From Planococcus maitriensis (GTDB lineage: Bacteria > Bacillota > Bacilli > Bacillales_A > Planococcaceae): a stretch of 64,000 nt of DNA. Both the position numbers and the translations under genes were made by a program. Of the stretch, positions 32,482-41,189 are shown piece after piece. The notes beneath the pieces were generated by a model. The model was not told where the DNA came from and made no database searches. It was given only the letters and a program-made list of their open reading frames with translations. Every line of letters starts with the position of its first letter. The first letter of the stretch is position 1. Location of the stretch: assembly GCF_003289925.1 (NCBI RefSeq), contig NZ_QLZQ01000002.1, forward strand, positions 269,282 to 333,281, written 5' to 3'.

Positions 32482-32510
32482 ATTATAGAACATCCGGAAA
32501 AAAATATACA
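32482..32510 (-). promoter_or_regulatory. Possible promoter of mreBCD-minCD
   Basis: A perfect -10 TATAAT (32482-32487, minus strand) lies 63 bp before the mreB start; the -35 at 17-bp spacing (TGTATA) is weak. Confidence 0.45.
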
Positions 32511-32513
32511 GTG

Positions 32514-33206
32514 CTACATGAACCCCTTTTCTTTCAATGAAGTGAATTGATGGTCGCCGATGATGATATGGTCGAGCAGTTCGATACCGATGATCGAGCC
32601 GGCTTCCATGAGCCGCTTAGTGACATCGATGTCTTCAGGGGACGGGGCGGGATTGCCGGAAGGATGGTTGTGCGCACAGACGATCGACGCGGTCGAGCGC
32701 CGGACAGCTTCGCGGAAGATTTCGCGGGGATGGACGATAGAGGCGTTGAGGCTGCCGACAAAAATGGTCTGCCGGTGCATCACCTGGTTTTTGATGTTGA
32801 GGAAGAGGCAGACGAAATGTTCCTGCTTGAGGGAGGTCATGTCATCCATCAAATAAGTGGCGGCGTCTTTCGGGGAGCGGATCGTGAAGCGTTCGTCGGT
32901 CTGCTTCGAGGCGAGCCTGCGCCCAAGTTCGATGGCCGCAAGCAGCTGGACGGCCTTCGCTTCGCCGATGCCGTTGATCGCTGTCATCTCTTCGATCGCG
33001 GCGTGCTTCAGTTCGTGGAGGTGCTCGAATTGCTTGAGGACACGGTTCGCTAGATGCAATACCGATTCCTCTCGTGTTCCGGTGCGCAACAGGATGGCGA
33101 TGAGCTCCTGGTTCGATAAGCTCACCGCACCTTGCTTGATGAGGCGCTCGCGCGGGCGGTCGGCAATATGGACGTCACGGATCATCAGCGCCTGGTCATT
33201 TGGCAT
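32514..33206 (-). CDS. radC: RadC (JAB/MPN-domain protein)
   Basis: The 230-aa protein carries an N-terminal helix-hairpin-helix region (TAINGIGEAKAVQLLAAIEL) and a C-terminal JAMM metal-binding domain with VCAHNHPSGNPAPSPEDIDV. The biochemical role of chromosomal RadC is unsettled. It overlaps the maf 3' end by about 11 bp; a start two codons upstream (33212) is possible. Confidence 0.95.
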   Translation of the reverse strand: MPNDQALMIRDVHIADRPRERLIKQGAVSLSNQELIAILLRTGTREESVLHLANRVLKQFEHLHELKHAAIEEMTAINGIGEAKAVQLLAAIELGRRLASKQTDERFTIRSPKDAATYLMDDMTSLKQEHFVCLFLNIKNQVMHRQTIFVGSLNASIVHPREIFREAVRRSTASIVCAHNHPSGNPAPSPEDIDVTKRLMEAGSIIGIELLDHIIIGDHQFTSLKEKGFM

Positions 33207-33807
33207 AATCATGGGCCCCTTCGACTTTGACGTAACCCTCTTGCGTCAAATGCTGGAGCAGCTTTGCGACAGGCAAGCCGACGACTGCGTTGTAATCGCC
33301 TTCGATGCCTTCGACGAATAAGCCCGACACCGTCTGGATGCCGTACGCCCCCGCTTTGTCGTAAGGGTCTTCGGTATCGGTATAGGCATCGATCCAAGAT
33401 GCAGGCAATTCGTAGAAACGCACTAGCACGCTTTCATGGAACGTTACTTCTTCATCGCCTTGCCGGACAGATACGGCAGTGATGACTTCGTGGGCATTCC
33501 CCGACAGTTTGCGCAAGTATTCGGACGCTTGCTTTTTGTCTTTGGGCTTCAATAAAATCTCCCCGTCCTTTACGACGACGGTATCCGAGCCAATGACGAG
33601 CGCTCCAGGGTGGCTTGCGGCAATGTCCGCCGCTTTTTGCACAGCGCATGCGTGGACGTAATCGACCGCTGACTGGAAACCTTGCGGATCGGGTTCCGGG
33701 ATAGCACTCGGCACGATCTCGAACGGGATGCCAAGCAAGCTGAGCAGTTCCTGGCGGCGCGGCGACTGGGACGCCAAAATGAGCGGGTGTTTCGATGTGA
33801 ACTTCAT
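33196..33807 (-). CDS. maf: Maf-like nucleoside triphosphate pyrophosphatase
   Basis: It hydrolyses dTTP/UTP and modified nucleotides; the family was first named for septum inhibition. The 203 aa have the ITPase-like LILASQSPRRQELLSLLGI opening, SDTVVV (near 66) and the PYDKAGAYGIQ motif. ATG 33807 follows GGAGGG by nine or ten nt; the open frame extends eight codons upstream into the ribosome site. Confidence 0.96.
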   Translation of the reverse strand: MKFTSKHPLILASQSPRRQELLSLLGIPFEIVPSAIPEPDPQGFQSAVDYVHACAVQKAADIAASHPGALVIGSDTVVVKDGEILLKPKDKKQASEYLRKLSGNAHEVITAVSVRQGDEEVTFHESVLVRFYELPASWIDAYTDTEDPYDKAGAYGIQTVSGLFVEGIEGDYNAVVGLPVAKLLQHLTQEGYVKVEGAHDYAK

Positions 33808-33831
33808 GGAAAAAATCCCTCCTTTTTTCAA

Positions 33832-34186
33832 GCCATCATACCATTATCAAAAAGCGTGGGCAAAATGGCGAAATACTGATTTCCTCCCGAAACCAGCCTG
33901 TAAATCGTGATTTTCAAGACAGCGCTTTCACATGATCTTGGGTCATCCCAACTTTTTTGTCGTTTTGGTAATGTTATTGCACACTCTTCCATCCCCGTTC
34001 TAAGTGCATTCTCAAGACTTGTCAAATATTATACAAAATTAGCGCAATTGGCACTTCGTGAAATTGCTTTTCTTATGTTTCCTAAGGTTTTATAATGGGT
34101 ACAGTCTTTAATTTTTTGAAAATTACTATTACACAATAATTTGATAGTTGTTTTCACAGTTTAAGTTTGAAGGGAGTTTGTCTATT
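33832..34186. other. AT-rich gap between maf and the AbgT transporter
   Basis: Divergent intergenic region without a credible ORF or repeat. TATAAT at 34091-34096 reads toward the transporter, but no clear -35 is visible at normal spacing. Confidence 0.6.
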
Positions 34187-35713
34187 TTGAAAAAACAAAA
34201 ACGAGGATTGTTCCAAAAATCCCTCGACCGCATCGAAACGATCGGTAATAAACTGCCGCATCCGGTGACCTTGTTTGCGGTTCTCGCAATCATCGTCCTC
34301 GCGGTTTCCGCTTTGCTGGCGAACCTCGGCATCTCCGTCGAGCACCCAGGCCAAGAAGGCGAAATCGTGGAAGTGAAGAACTTATTGAACGCAGAAGGCA
34401 TTCAATACATCTTCGCGAGCATGGTCGATAATTTCATCGGCTTCGCACCGCTCGGCGTCGTGCTTGTGACGATGCTGGGGATCGGGGTTGCGGAACGCAC
34501 AGGCCTCATCTCCGCTGTCTTGCGCGGATTCGTCCTGTCGATTCCGAAATTCCTCATCACTGGCGGCCTGGTCTTCGCCGGGATCATGTCGAGTGTCGCA
34601 TCGGATGCTGGATATGTCGTCTTGCCACCACTGGGCGCGGTCATCTTTATCGCACTCGGGCGCCATCCGCTTGCCGGCCTTGCCGCAGCGTTTGCCGGTG
34701 TCTCTGCCGGATTCTCTGCCAACTTGCTCTTATCGGCAACGGACGCAATGCTCGGCGAACTGACCATCGCAGCCGCGTCGATCATTGACCCGGGCTACGC
34801 TGAAGGCATGAACATCGCGATGAACTATTACTTCATCATCGTTTCCGTGTTCCTGTTGACGATCGTCGGCGCTGTCGTGACGGAAAAAGTCGTCGAACCG
34901 CGCCTGGGCGAATACAAAGGCGAGTTCCGCGAAGAAATGACCGGCCTGACAACGCTCGAGAAAAAGGGCTTGCTATGGGCTGGGATCACGGCGCTAGTCG
35001 GCGTCATCCTGACAGCGCTTCTCATCGTTCCGGAAAACGGCATCCTGCGCGGAGAAGATGGCGGCATCGTCCAATCTCCGTTCATGAGCTCACTCGTTCC
35101 GATCATCACCATCCTGTTCTTCCTGCCAGGCCTTGCTTACGGCATCGCAACGAAGAACATCAAGAGCGACAAAGACGTCGCTGCGCAAATGTCTGACACG
35201 ATGGCATCGATGGGCGTCTTCATCGTCCTGGCGTTCACTGCCGGACAATTCGTCGCTTACTTCGCTGAATCGAATATGGGCATGGTGCTCGGTGTCTACG
35301 GTGCACAAGCACTGGAATCTATGAGCCTGACGGGCATCCCGTTGATCATCGGCTTCGTCATCGTCGTCGGGATCATCAATCTGTTCATCGGCTCCGCTTC
35401 CGCGAAATGGGCGATGCTTGCACCGGTCTTCGTACCGATCATGATGCAGCTCGGCTATTCGCCGGAATTGACGCAAATGGCTTACCGTATCGCCGATTCA
35501 TCGACGAACATCATCACGCCGCTTATGACGTATTTCGCGATCGTTATCGCATTCGCACAGAAATACGATAAGAAAATGGGCATCGGTACATTGATCTCGG
35601 TCATGTTCCCGTACTCGATTTTCTTCATGATTTTCTGGACATTGATGTTGATCGTCTGGATGTTATTCGGTCTTGATCTTGGGCCAGCTTCACCAATCCG
35701 CTATAACGGATAA
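34187..35713 (+). CDS. AbgT-family transporter
   Basis: A 508-aa polytopic membrane protein with about 11-12 hydrophobic helices and the AbgT family segments GNKLPHPVTLFAVLAII, VMSSVASDAGYVVLPPLG-like (GIMSSVASDAGYVVLPPLGA) and SSTNIITPLMTYF. Characterised relatives import p-aminobenzoyl-glutamate or export sulfonamides by proton coupling. TTG 34187 is 10 nt after GGGAG; an earlier TTG (34148) lacks support. It stands alone with its own terminator. Confidence 0.92.
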   Translation: MKKQKRGLFQKSLDRIETIGNKLPHPVTLFAVLAIIVLAVSALLANLGISVEHPGQEGEIVEVKNLLNAEGIQYIFASMVDNFIGFAPLGVVLVTMLGIGVAERTGLISAVLRGFVLSIPKFLITGGLVFAGIMSSVASDAGYVVLPPLGAVIFIALGRHPLAGLAAAFAGVSAGFSANLLLSATDAMLGELTIAAASIIDPGYAEGMNIAMNYYFIIVSVFLLTIVGAVVTEKVVEPRLGEYKGEFREEMTGLTTLEKKGLLWAGITALVGVILTALLIVPENGILRGEDGGIVQSPFMSSLVPIITILFFLPGLAYGIATKNIKSDKDVAAQMSDTMASMGVFIVLAFTAGQFVAYFAESNMGMVLGVYGAQALESMSLTGIPLIIGFVIVVGIINLFIGSASAKWAMLAPVFVPIMMQLGYSPELTQMAYRIADSSTNIITPLMTYFAIVIAFAQKYDKKMGIGTLISVMFPYSIFFMIFWTLMLIVWMLFGLDLGPASPIRYNG

Positions 35714-35718
35714 TATTA

Positions 35719-35757
35719 AAAAAAGCGACAGAACCGATTTGGTTCTGTCGCTTTTTT
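35719..35757 (+). terminator. Terminator of the AbgT gene
   Basis: Perfect 17-bp stem, AAAAAAGCGACAGAACC / GGTTCTGTCGCTTTTTT, loop GATTT. Confidence 0.94.
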
Positions 35758-35871
35758 GTATTTTATAAATTTAGAACGATAGTAGGAAAACACCTTTCGA
35801 AATAGCTTTGCCTTCCTTTTACGGCTTTCAAGAACTGTAAGTAAATAAAGTTTACATAATAAAGTTATAAT

Positions 35872-36627
35872 CTACATAAATAAATTTATATACCAACCGA
35901 TGAATTGCTCACCCCATAAATAAACGAGCACGGCGGACAAAGCAATCGATGGGCCGAACGGAATCGGTGTTTTACGGCCTTGTTTTCTTACCCTAAGCAA
36001 AATAATGCCGGCAACGGCGCCGATGAACGATGCGAAGAATAACGTCAGCAAAGTCCCGGCGGTTCCGAGCACGAGGCCGATGACGAAAAACAGTTTGATG
36101 TCGCCCCCGCCCATGCCGCCTTTTGACAATGTCGCAATCAACAATAACACCGAAAATCCGACTGCTGCACCGAGCAGTGAATCCCACCATGGATCGAGCG
36201 GAATGACGAAACGCAACACCAACAGCACCGCCGCAAAGGGCAATAGCACTTTATCAGGTATGAGCATATAGGCGATGTCCGAGACCGTGATGATGACGAG
36301 CATCGATACGAACAATAAACCGATGATGAGTTCTGGCGTAAAGCCGAATTTCAAGAAGACGGCGGTGAACAACACAGCGGTGATAGCTTCCATTAAAGGA
36401 TAAACCCAATGGATGCTTGAACCGCATTTCCGGCATTTGCCGCGCAGGAATAGGTAGGAAAACACCGGTACGAGATCGAGCGCTGTCAACCGGCGGTCGC
36501 ATGTCGTGCAATGCGACGGCGGATAAGCGATCGATTCATTTTTCGGCACGCGCAAGCCGACGACATTATAGAACGAGCCGAACGCCAAGCCGAAGACAGA
36601 AGCAAAAACGGAATATACAGCAATCAT
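35872..36627 (-). CDS. comC: Prepilin peptidase (ComC/PilD)
   Basis: A bifunctional aspartyl peptidase/N-methylase of 251 aa. The cytoplasmic loop has two zinc pairs (HCTTCDRR and GKCRKCGSS, residues ~39-67), followed by seven or so TM helices with the catalytic Asp in VSDIAYM and GGMGGGDIKLF (GxGD). It would cleave the pilins encoded upstream at the G|M/L/V/Y site. It is at the B. subtilis comC position and is separated from pilO by a type A repeat, so it may be transcribed independently. Confidence 0.95.
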   Translation of the reverse strand: MIAVYSVFASVFGLAFGSFYNVVGLRVPKNESIAYPPSHCTTCDRRLTALDLVPVFSYLFLRGKCRKCGSSIHWVYPLMEAITAVLFTAVFLKFGFTPELIIGLLFVSMLVIITVSDIAYMLIPDKVLLPFAAVLLVLRFVIPLDPWWDSLLGAAVGFSVLLLIATLSKGGMGGGDIKLFFVIGLVLGTAGTLLTLFFASFIGAVAGIILLRVRKQGRKTPIPFGPSIALSAVLVYLWGEQFIGWYINLFM

Positions 36628-36697
36628 GATGTCCCTCTTTTACTAGTAGAATTTGTTAGCTATCAGTACAACTTAAATTTCCAGCTTTTTAATGTTC

Positions 36698-36808
36698 CGC
36701 AAAACTACTTCGCTTTCCTGCGGGCGAGCGCCAAGCCTCCTCGGAAGCTCGGCTTCCTGCGGGGTCTCAGCTGTCTCGCTTTCCCGCGGGAGTCTCAGCA
36801 GTTTTGCT
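36698..36808. repeat. GC-rich intergenic repeat, type A
   Basis: The core 36711-36803 is bounded by GCAAAACT (36699) and its complement AGTTTTGC (36800), with an inner pair CTTTCCTGCGGGCGAG / CTCGCTTTCCCGCGGGAG. It closely matches 22611-22705 and is the best-preserved copy. Confidence 0.82.
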
Positions 36809-36916
36809 GTATAGAGTAGATTTCATTCTGTAATTCAGGATGGTTTGTAATTATATTGAAACTATAAAGTAAGGGTTACCCAGTAAATGAAGAAAAGGAA
36901 ATCGCGATGATTTCCT

Positions 36917-37672
36917 TCACTCTTCCCCTAATGCACTTTCTTCGACCGTGACGTCAACATCGACATCCACGTCGGAATCTATTTCTTCTTCATTGTCATC
37001 AGCGTATTCCGTGCCATCGTTCGCCGGCAGCGGGTCTTTTTTATCTGCAGGCGCCGGTGCATCGATTTTCGGGACGGTGTCTTCCAAGGCGAGGAGGTCT
37101 GGGCGGTAATACGCCGCAAACGACAGCGTTACTTGCAGCCGTTCGGTTTCTTCGACGACTTCCCGCACTTCCGGATTGGCGCCGAAATTGATCGACTCGA
37201 TGACGAGTATGCGTTCCATTTCCTCGATTTCAGAAATGAAGTCCGTAATTTCGTTATAGTTTTCTGCCGTAAACGCGACAGTGGTTTCCACTTCTTTCAA
37301 ATTCTCTAATCCTTCAACCGGCACCGGAAGTGCGACGTCTGCTTCTGCGAGCTGGATCGCTTCGACGCGTGTTCCCGAGATGAGCTCCGCTTCTTCAATC
37401 TGCAGCACCATCAACTCGGACAGCGGATCAATCGATACTTTCTTCTGCAGTTCAAGGGTGCTGACGGCTTCGCCTTCCGGCAATTCCTTCACTTGCGTCT
37501 GCAACGCCATCAACACGTCGCGCTCCGAGCGCAAGGATTGTTGGGCTTGTTCACGTGCTTCTTTCGCGGGTGCATACATCAAGAAATAAGAATAAAATAC
37601 GAGGGCCAATAGGAACAAGACGGCGAGTGCGATGAGCGCTTTTTCTTTTTGGCTTTTTGTCATGCTGCTCAT
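36917..37672 (-). CDS. pilO: Type IV pilus inner-membrane protein, PilO-like
   Basis: The 251-aa protein has a short cytoplasmic N-terminus, one TM helix (ALIALAVLFLLALVFYSYFL), a coiled coil (~38-75) and a ferredoxin-like domain (VAFTAENYNEITDFISEIEE, ILVIESINFGANP), which is the PilO architecture. It ends in an acidic tail with alternating Asp-Val. PilO pairs with PilN to align the assembly platform. It overlaps pilN by 4 bp. Confidence 0.85.
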   Translation of the reverse strand: MSSMTKSQKEKALIALAVLFLLALVFYSYFLMYAPAKEAREQAQQSLRSERDVLMALQTQVKELPEGEAVSTLELQKKVSIDPLSELMVLQIEEAELISGTRVEAIQLAEADVALPVPVEGLENLKEVETTVAFTAENYNEITDFISEIEEMERILVIESINFGANPEVREVVEETERLQVTLSFAAYYRPDLLALEDTVPKIDAPAPADKKDPLPANDGTEYADDNEEEIDSDVDVDVDVTVEESALGEE

Positions 37673-38403
37673 GCTGCTTCATCTCCCGATTCTGCATCGT
37701 CTGTCTCGACATCCACATCGACTTCAACATCGGTTTCTTCCGTCTCTGTTGAATCTGCTGGTTGTTCGGCCGGTTCGTCAGTTGGTGCCGCTTCGTCCAC
37801 CACTTCACCTTCTGCTTCTTCACCTTCTACCGGGATGCGTTCGTCCTGGAACAAGAGCGTGTAAGTCGCCAAATAGCGCGGCTTGCTCGGGTCGACAATG
37901 ATTTCCTCTTCTTCTGCTTCGTCAAAAATTTCAGTTGCGACGTTATCGAGTGTCGCGGACGCCAGAAGTTCAGATGCTTTCAGCTGAGCCAAATAATAAG
38001 CCGATTCACGTGATGAGTCGAACTGGACGACTAGCTGCGCCTGGTCGAGGCCGGTGTAGGAGAAAGTCTGGAAAAAGCCGCGCGCTGGAAGCAGTGACAC
38101 AAGTTCTTCCAAAAGCGGAATCGTATCGAATTGGTAGCTTTCCGCCCATTCGACGGTCGCCTGCAATTGCTGTTCTTCGTTCATGCCTTGTCGCGCTTCG
38201 AGTTCACTGCGGATCTGTGCCTGTTCGGCCATGACGCCTTGTGCCTGGGCTTGCAATGCCTGTTGTTCATTCGCTTCGGCCCGTGCCATCATCGCAAAGA
38301 CTGCCCAGATGATAATCGCCAATAATAAAATCGCGACCGCCGCGATTAAAACAGCTGGCCGGTCGCGTTCTTTTTGTGGAAGTAAATTAATATCGACTAA
38401 CAT
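37669..38403 (-). CDS. pilN: Type IV pilus inner-membrane protein, PilN-like
   Basis: The 244 aa open with MLVDINLLPQKERDRP, matching the PilN N-terminus that binds PilM, then one TM helix (VLIAAVAILLLAIIIWAVFA), a coiled coil and an alpha/beta domain (FFQTFSYTGLDQAQLVVQFD). A ~45-residue Pro/Glu/Asp-rich tail ends with Asp-Val repeats like those of PilO. Starts 2 bp after pilM. Confidence 0.87.
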   Translation of the reverse strand: MLVDINLLPQKERDRPAVLIAAVAILLLAIIIWAVFAMMARAEANEQQALQAQAQGVMAEQAQIRSELEARQGMNEEQQLQATVEWAESYQFDTIPLLEELVSLLPARGFFQTFSYTGLDQAQLVVQFDSSRESAYYLAQLKASELLASATLDNVATEIFDEAEEEEIIVDPSKPRYLATYTLLFQDERIPVEGEEAEGEVVDEAAPTDEPAEQPADSTETEETDVEVDVDVETDDAESGDEAA

Positions 38404-38405
38404 GC

Positions 38406-39341
38406 CTACACCTCTTTCAACGCCAGGCCGATTGCCCGGTTAAAGCGCGGCGGCACGATTTTGCCGTCCGCTTCGATGCCGTCCTTGACGAGCGGCTCGA
38501 CGTCTATCAGGAACCGGTCGGACAAGCGACCGCAAAATGCGTGCCAATCGCCGAACTCCCCGTTGCAGATGACTTTCGTGATGCCTTGCTCGCCTTCATT
38601 CATATTATAACGGTAGAAATTTCCGAGCTTTTCAGCTTCTTCTTCGACAGCCGCAAGAAGTTGCGTCGGATCTTCCGGGTCGGCGACGAGCACATCAAGG
38701 TCGACCGGCCGCATGAACATCGGGAAATGTTCATGGAAAATCGACACCGTCATTTTCTTGCCTTGCATATCGATGAGCATGATGTGTTCATCTTCCGGGA
38801 AATCGTGTTCGAGATACGCCAAGCGGTAAAGTGCGAGCGGCGTAATATCGGCGACAAGCGGTTTCAGTTTGGCACCGTCGAATATGTCTTCGTAATCTTT
38901 GATAATCGATTCTTTCGATGCGATGATGATCGCTTCCGGTTCGTCGGAATCCAAATGGTAAGGCACCACATCGAATACTGGGTCTTCGAACGGCAAATAC
39001 AAAGTGGATCCGATTTCGATAAAGAAATGCCCTTTTAATTCGTCAGCTTCGACGTCTTCGGGGTAAGGGACTTTGCGGATGATAACAAATTCGTCAGGGG
39101 CGAGGAATCGGACTGACTTTTTGGAGAGACCCCACTGATCGACCGCCTTACCGAGTTCCACAGAGAGCGCTTCTGGGTCTGCGATTTTGCCGCTGTCCAT
39201 GATGCCTTTCGGAAGAAACAATTCTTCCGCCTGGATCAAGGACACCGGCTCCGCAGACTTCAGCTCAACATAGCGGATTGCATCTTCTTCTATCGTAATC
39301 GTCGCTACGCGCGCTTTTTTCTGGAAAAACGGTAAAGCCAT
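38406..39341 (-). CDS. pilM: Type IV pilus actin-like protein PilM
   Basis: The 311-aa cytoplasmic protein has the PilM/ribonuclease H-like fold: ATITIEEDAIRYVELKS at the start and an ATPase-like region IMLIDMQGKKMTVSIFHE near 167. PilM docks on the PilN N-terminus. It is shorter than proteobacterial PilM (about 350 aa), as is common in Gram-positives. GGAG precedes the ATG. Confidence 0.85.
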   Translation of the reverse strand: MALPFFQKKARVATITIEEDAIRYVELKSAEPVSLIQAEELFLPKGIMDSGKIADPEALSVELGKAVDQWGLSKKSVRFLAPDEFVIIRKVPYPEDVEADELKGHFFIEIGSTLYLPFEDPVFDVVPYHLDSDEPEAIIIASKESIIKDYEDIFDGAKLKPLVADITPLALYRLAYLEHDFPEDEHIMLIDMQGKKMTVSIFHEHFPMFMRPVDLDVLVADPEDPTQLLAAVEEEAEKLGNFYRYNMNEGEQGITKVICNGEFGDWHAFCGRLSDRFLIDVEPLVKDGIEADGKIVPPRFNRAIGLALKEV

Positions 39342-39371
39342 TTGATCAGCTCCTAAATCAATTATTGATAA

Positions 39372-39842
39372 TTAAGTACCGTCACCGGAAGATGTTGCTG
39401 TTCCAATTGTAAATCCACTTTCATTATCATCGCTGCCCTTTTTCGTATCATCATTAATTTCTTTTAGGGTAGCATTAGTGAAAGTGACAGTCTTGTCACC
39501 GGAGTAAATTACTGCTGTTGGCGATGTAATTTTTATAGGATTTACATTATCTACAAAAGTATCCTCACCCAGTTCACCTTCAGACTCTAAGAAACCATCA
39601 TCAATAAGTTTTTCAACAGTAACCTTATCATCATCCGAATTTTCCGTGAAGTAAATATTTGCTGCACTCAATACATTTGTAGCATCCGATTTAACCGCAC
39701 TATAACGACTATTCTCAATAATATTCCCAATCGCCGGAATCGCAATTGCCGCGATGATTGCGATGATGACGATTACTGCCAATAGCTCGATCAGCGTCAT
39801 CCCTTTTTGGTCTTTCAATTTCTTCTGAAGAAATTTCTTCAT
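39372..39842 (-). CDS. Major type IV pilin
   Basis: The 156-aa prepilin has a 14-residue positively charged leader ending KKLKDQKG, cleaved before MTLIELLAVIVIIAIIAAIA with Glu at mature position 5. The rest is small, acidic (TENSDDDKVT, GSDDNESG) and lacks cysteines, so no disulfide D-region as in Gram-negative pilins. The gene is noticeably more AT-rich than its neighbours and has its own strong promoter, as expected for the most abundant subunit; major versus minor is inferred. Confidence 0.88.
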   Translation of the reverse strand: MKKFLQKKLKDQKGMTLIELLAVIVIIAIIAAIAIPAIGNIIENSRYSAVKSDATNVLSAANIYFTENSDDDKVTVEKLIDDGFLESEGELGEDTFVDNVNPIKITSPTAVIYSGDKTVTFTNATLKEINDDTKKGSDDNESGFTIGTATSSGDGT

Positions 39843-39896
39843 TCTCTTTTTCCCCCTATCATTTTGTTAAGTAAGTACCAATTCCAGTACAGTCTA

Positions 39897-39924
39897 ATTA
39901 TATCAATGGTCACAGATTACACAA
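39897..39924 (-). promoter_or_regulatory. Promoter of the major pilin
   Basis: Minus strand TTGTGT (39919-39924), 16-bp spacer, consensus TATAAT (39897-39902), about 55 bp before the ATG; GGGGG ribosome site follows. Confidence 0.72.
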
Positions 39925-39977
39925 TATCTTTTTAATATTTTTTTAGAAATATTTTCTTTTTATTTTCGCTAAAATGC

Positions 39978-41189
39978 CTACAAATTATCTACGTTATTAA
40001 ACATCTCGAACATTGGCATCATGATTGCAAGGACTATGGTCCCGACGAGAGCGGCGAGAACGACAATCATCAGTGGTTCGATTAAAGCTTTCAACCGGTC
40101 GGTTTCCGCTTCCACTTCTTTCTCGTAAAATTCCGCTACTTTGGCAAGCATATGATCCAGCGAACCGGTCTGTTCGCCGATCGCGATCATATGCGGGATG
40201 AGCGGCGGGAATGCCCAGTGCTGCTTCATCGGCGCCGTCAGCGAGCCCCCGCGCTCCAACGAATCGCGTGACGCGAGCAGCACTTTCGACATGACCGCAT
40301 TGCCGACGACTTTTTCGGTCATTGTCATCGCCTGCAGGATCGGCACCGAACTGGTGAACAAGGAACTGAGCGTCCGGGTGAGCCTCGCGAGCGCGGACTT
40401 CTGCAGGAGCTTCCCGAAAATCGGTATTTTAAGCACGACTGTATCAAGTACCATGCGCCCTTGTTCGCTCCGTTTCATCACCCAAATCGTGCCGGCGAAA
40501 ATCAGGACAAACAATATAAGTAGATACCAATACTGGACGGTGAATTCACTCGCTCCCATGACGAGTTGCGTAACGAGCGGCAACTCCCCGCCGAAGCCTT
40601 GGAACATGTCGACGAACATCGGCACGATTGTCGACAACAGGAAAATGACAACGCCAATTGCCAAGATACCAACGACGACCGGATAGCTCATCGCCGAGAT
40701 GACTTTTTGTCTCGTTTGGTAGGCTTTATCATAATGCGTTGCAAGACGGTCGAGTGAGTCGTCGATATTCCCGGACAGTTCCCCGGCGCGCACCAAGTTG
40801 ACCGTCAAGGGTTCAAAAATCTTCGGATATTTCGACAGCGAATCGGATAAGGAATTCCCTTTCCGCAATTCTTCTTCGATTTCAGCTAGCGTTTTACGCA
40901 ACTGTTTTGATTCGACTTGCTGGGACAGGATCTTTACCGAATCAACGATGGTTACTCCGGCACGCATCAAGGTTGAGAACTGGCGCAGGAACATGATGAA
41001 CTGGTCACGCTTGACCGGGCTGCCGAAGCTGATGTCTTTTTGCAAGGCGCCGACCGGCACTTCACGGATATCGATGACGCGTATCCCTTCTTCACGCAGC
41101 TTTTGCACCGCTTCCCTGCGGTTCGCTGAAGTGACGTAGCCGGCGCGGATTTTTTTCCGGTCGCGTCCTTCGTATTTAAAGCGCGCCAC
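39978..41189 (-). CDS. pilC: Type IV pilus platform protein PilC
   Basis: The 403-aa GspF/PilC family protein has two repeated cytoplasmic four-helix domains (FLRQFSTLMRAGVTIVDSVK; LARLTRTLSSLFTSSVPILQ) and three TM helices (near 165, 215, 375). Starts with GTG directly after the pilT stop. It transmits motor rotation to the pilin base. Confidence 0.95.
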   Translation of the reverse strand: MARFKYEGRDRKKIRAGYVTSANRREAVQKLREEGIRVIDIREVPVGALQKDISFGSPVKRDQFIMFLRQFSTLMRAGVTIVDSVKILSQQVESKQLRKTLAEIEEELRKGNSLSDSLSKYPKIFEPLTVNLVRAGELSGNIDDSLDRLATHYDKAYQTRQKVISAMSYPVVVGILAIGVVIFLLSTIVPMFVDMFQGFGGELPLVTQLVMGASEFTVQYWYLLILFVLIFAGTIWVMKRSEQGRMVLDTVVLKIPIFGKLLQKSALARLTRTLSSLFTSSVPILQAMTMTEKVVGNAVMSKVLLASRDSLERGGSLTAPMKQHWAFPPLIPHMIAIGEQTGSLDHMLAKVAEFYEKEVEAETDRLKALIEPLMIVVLAALVGTIVLAIMMPMFEMFNNVDNL

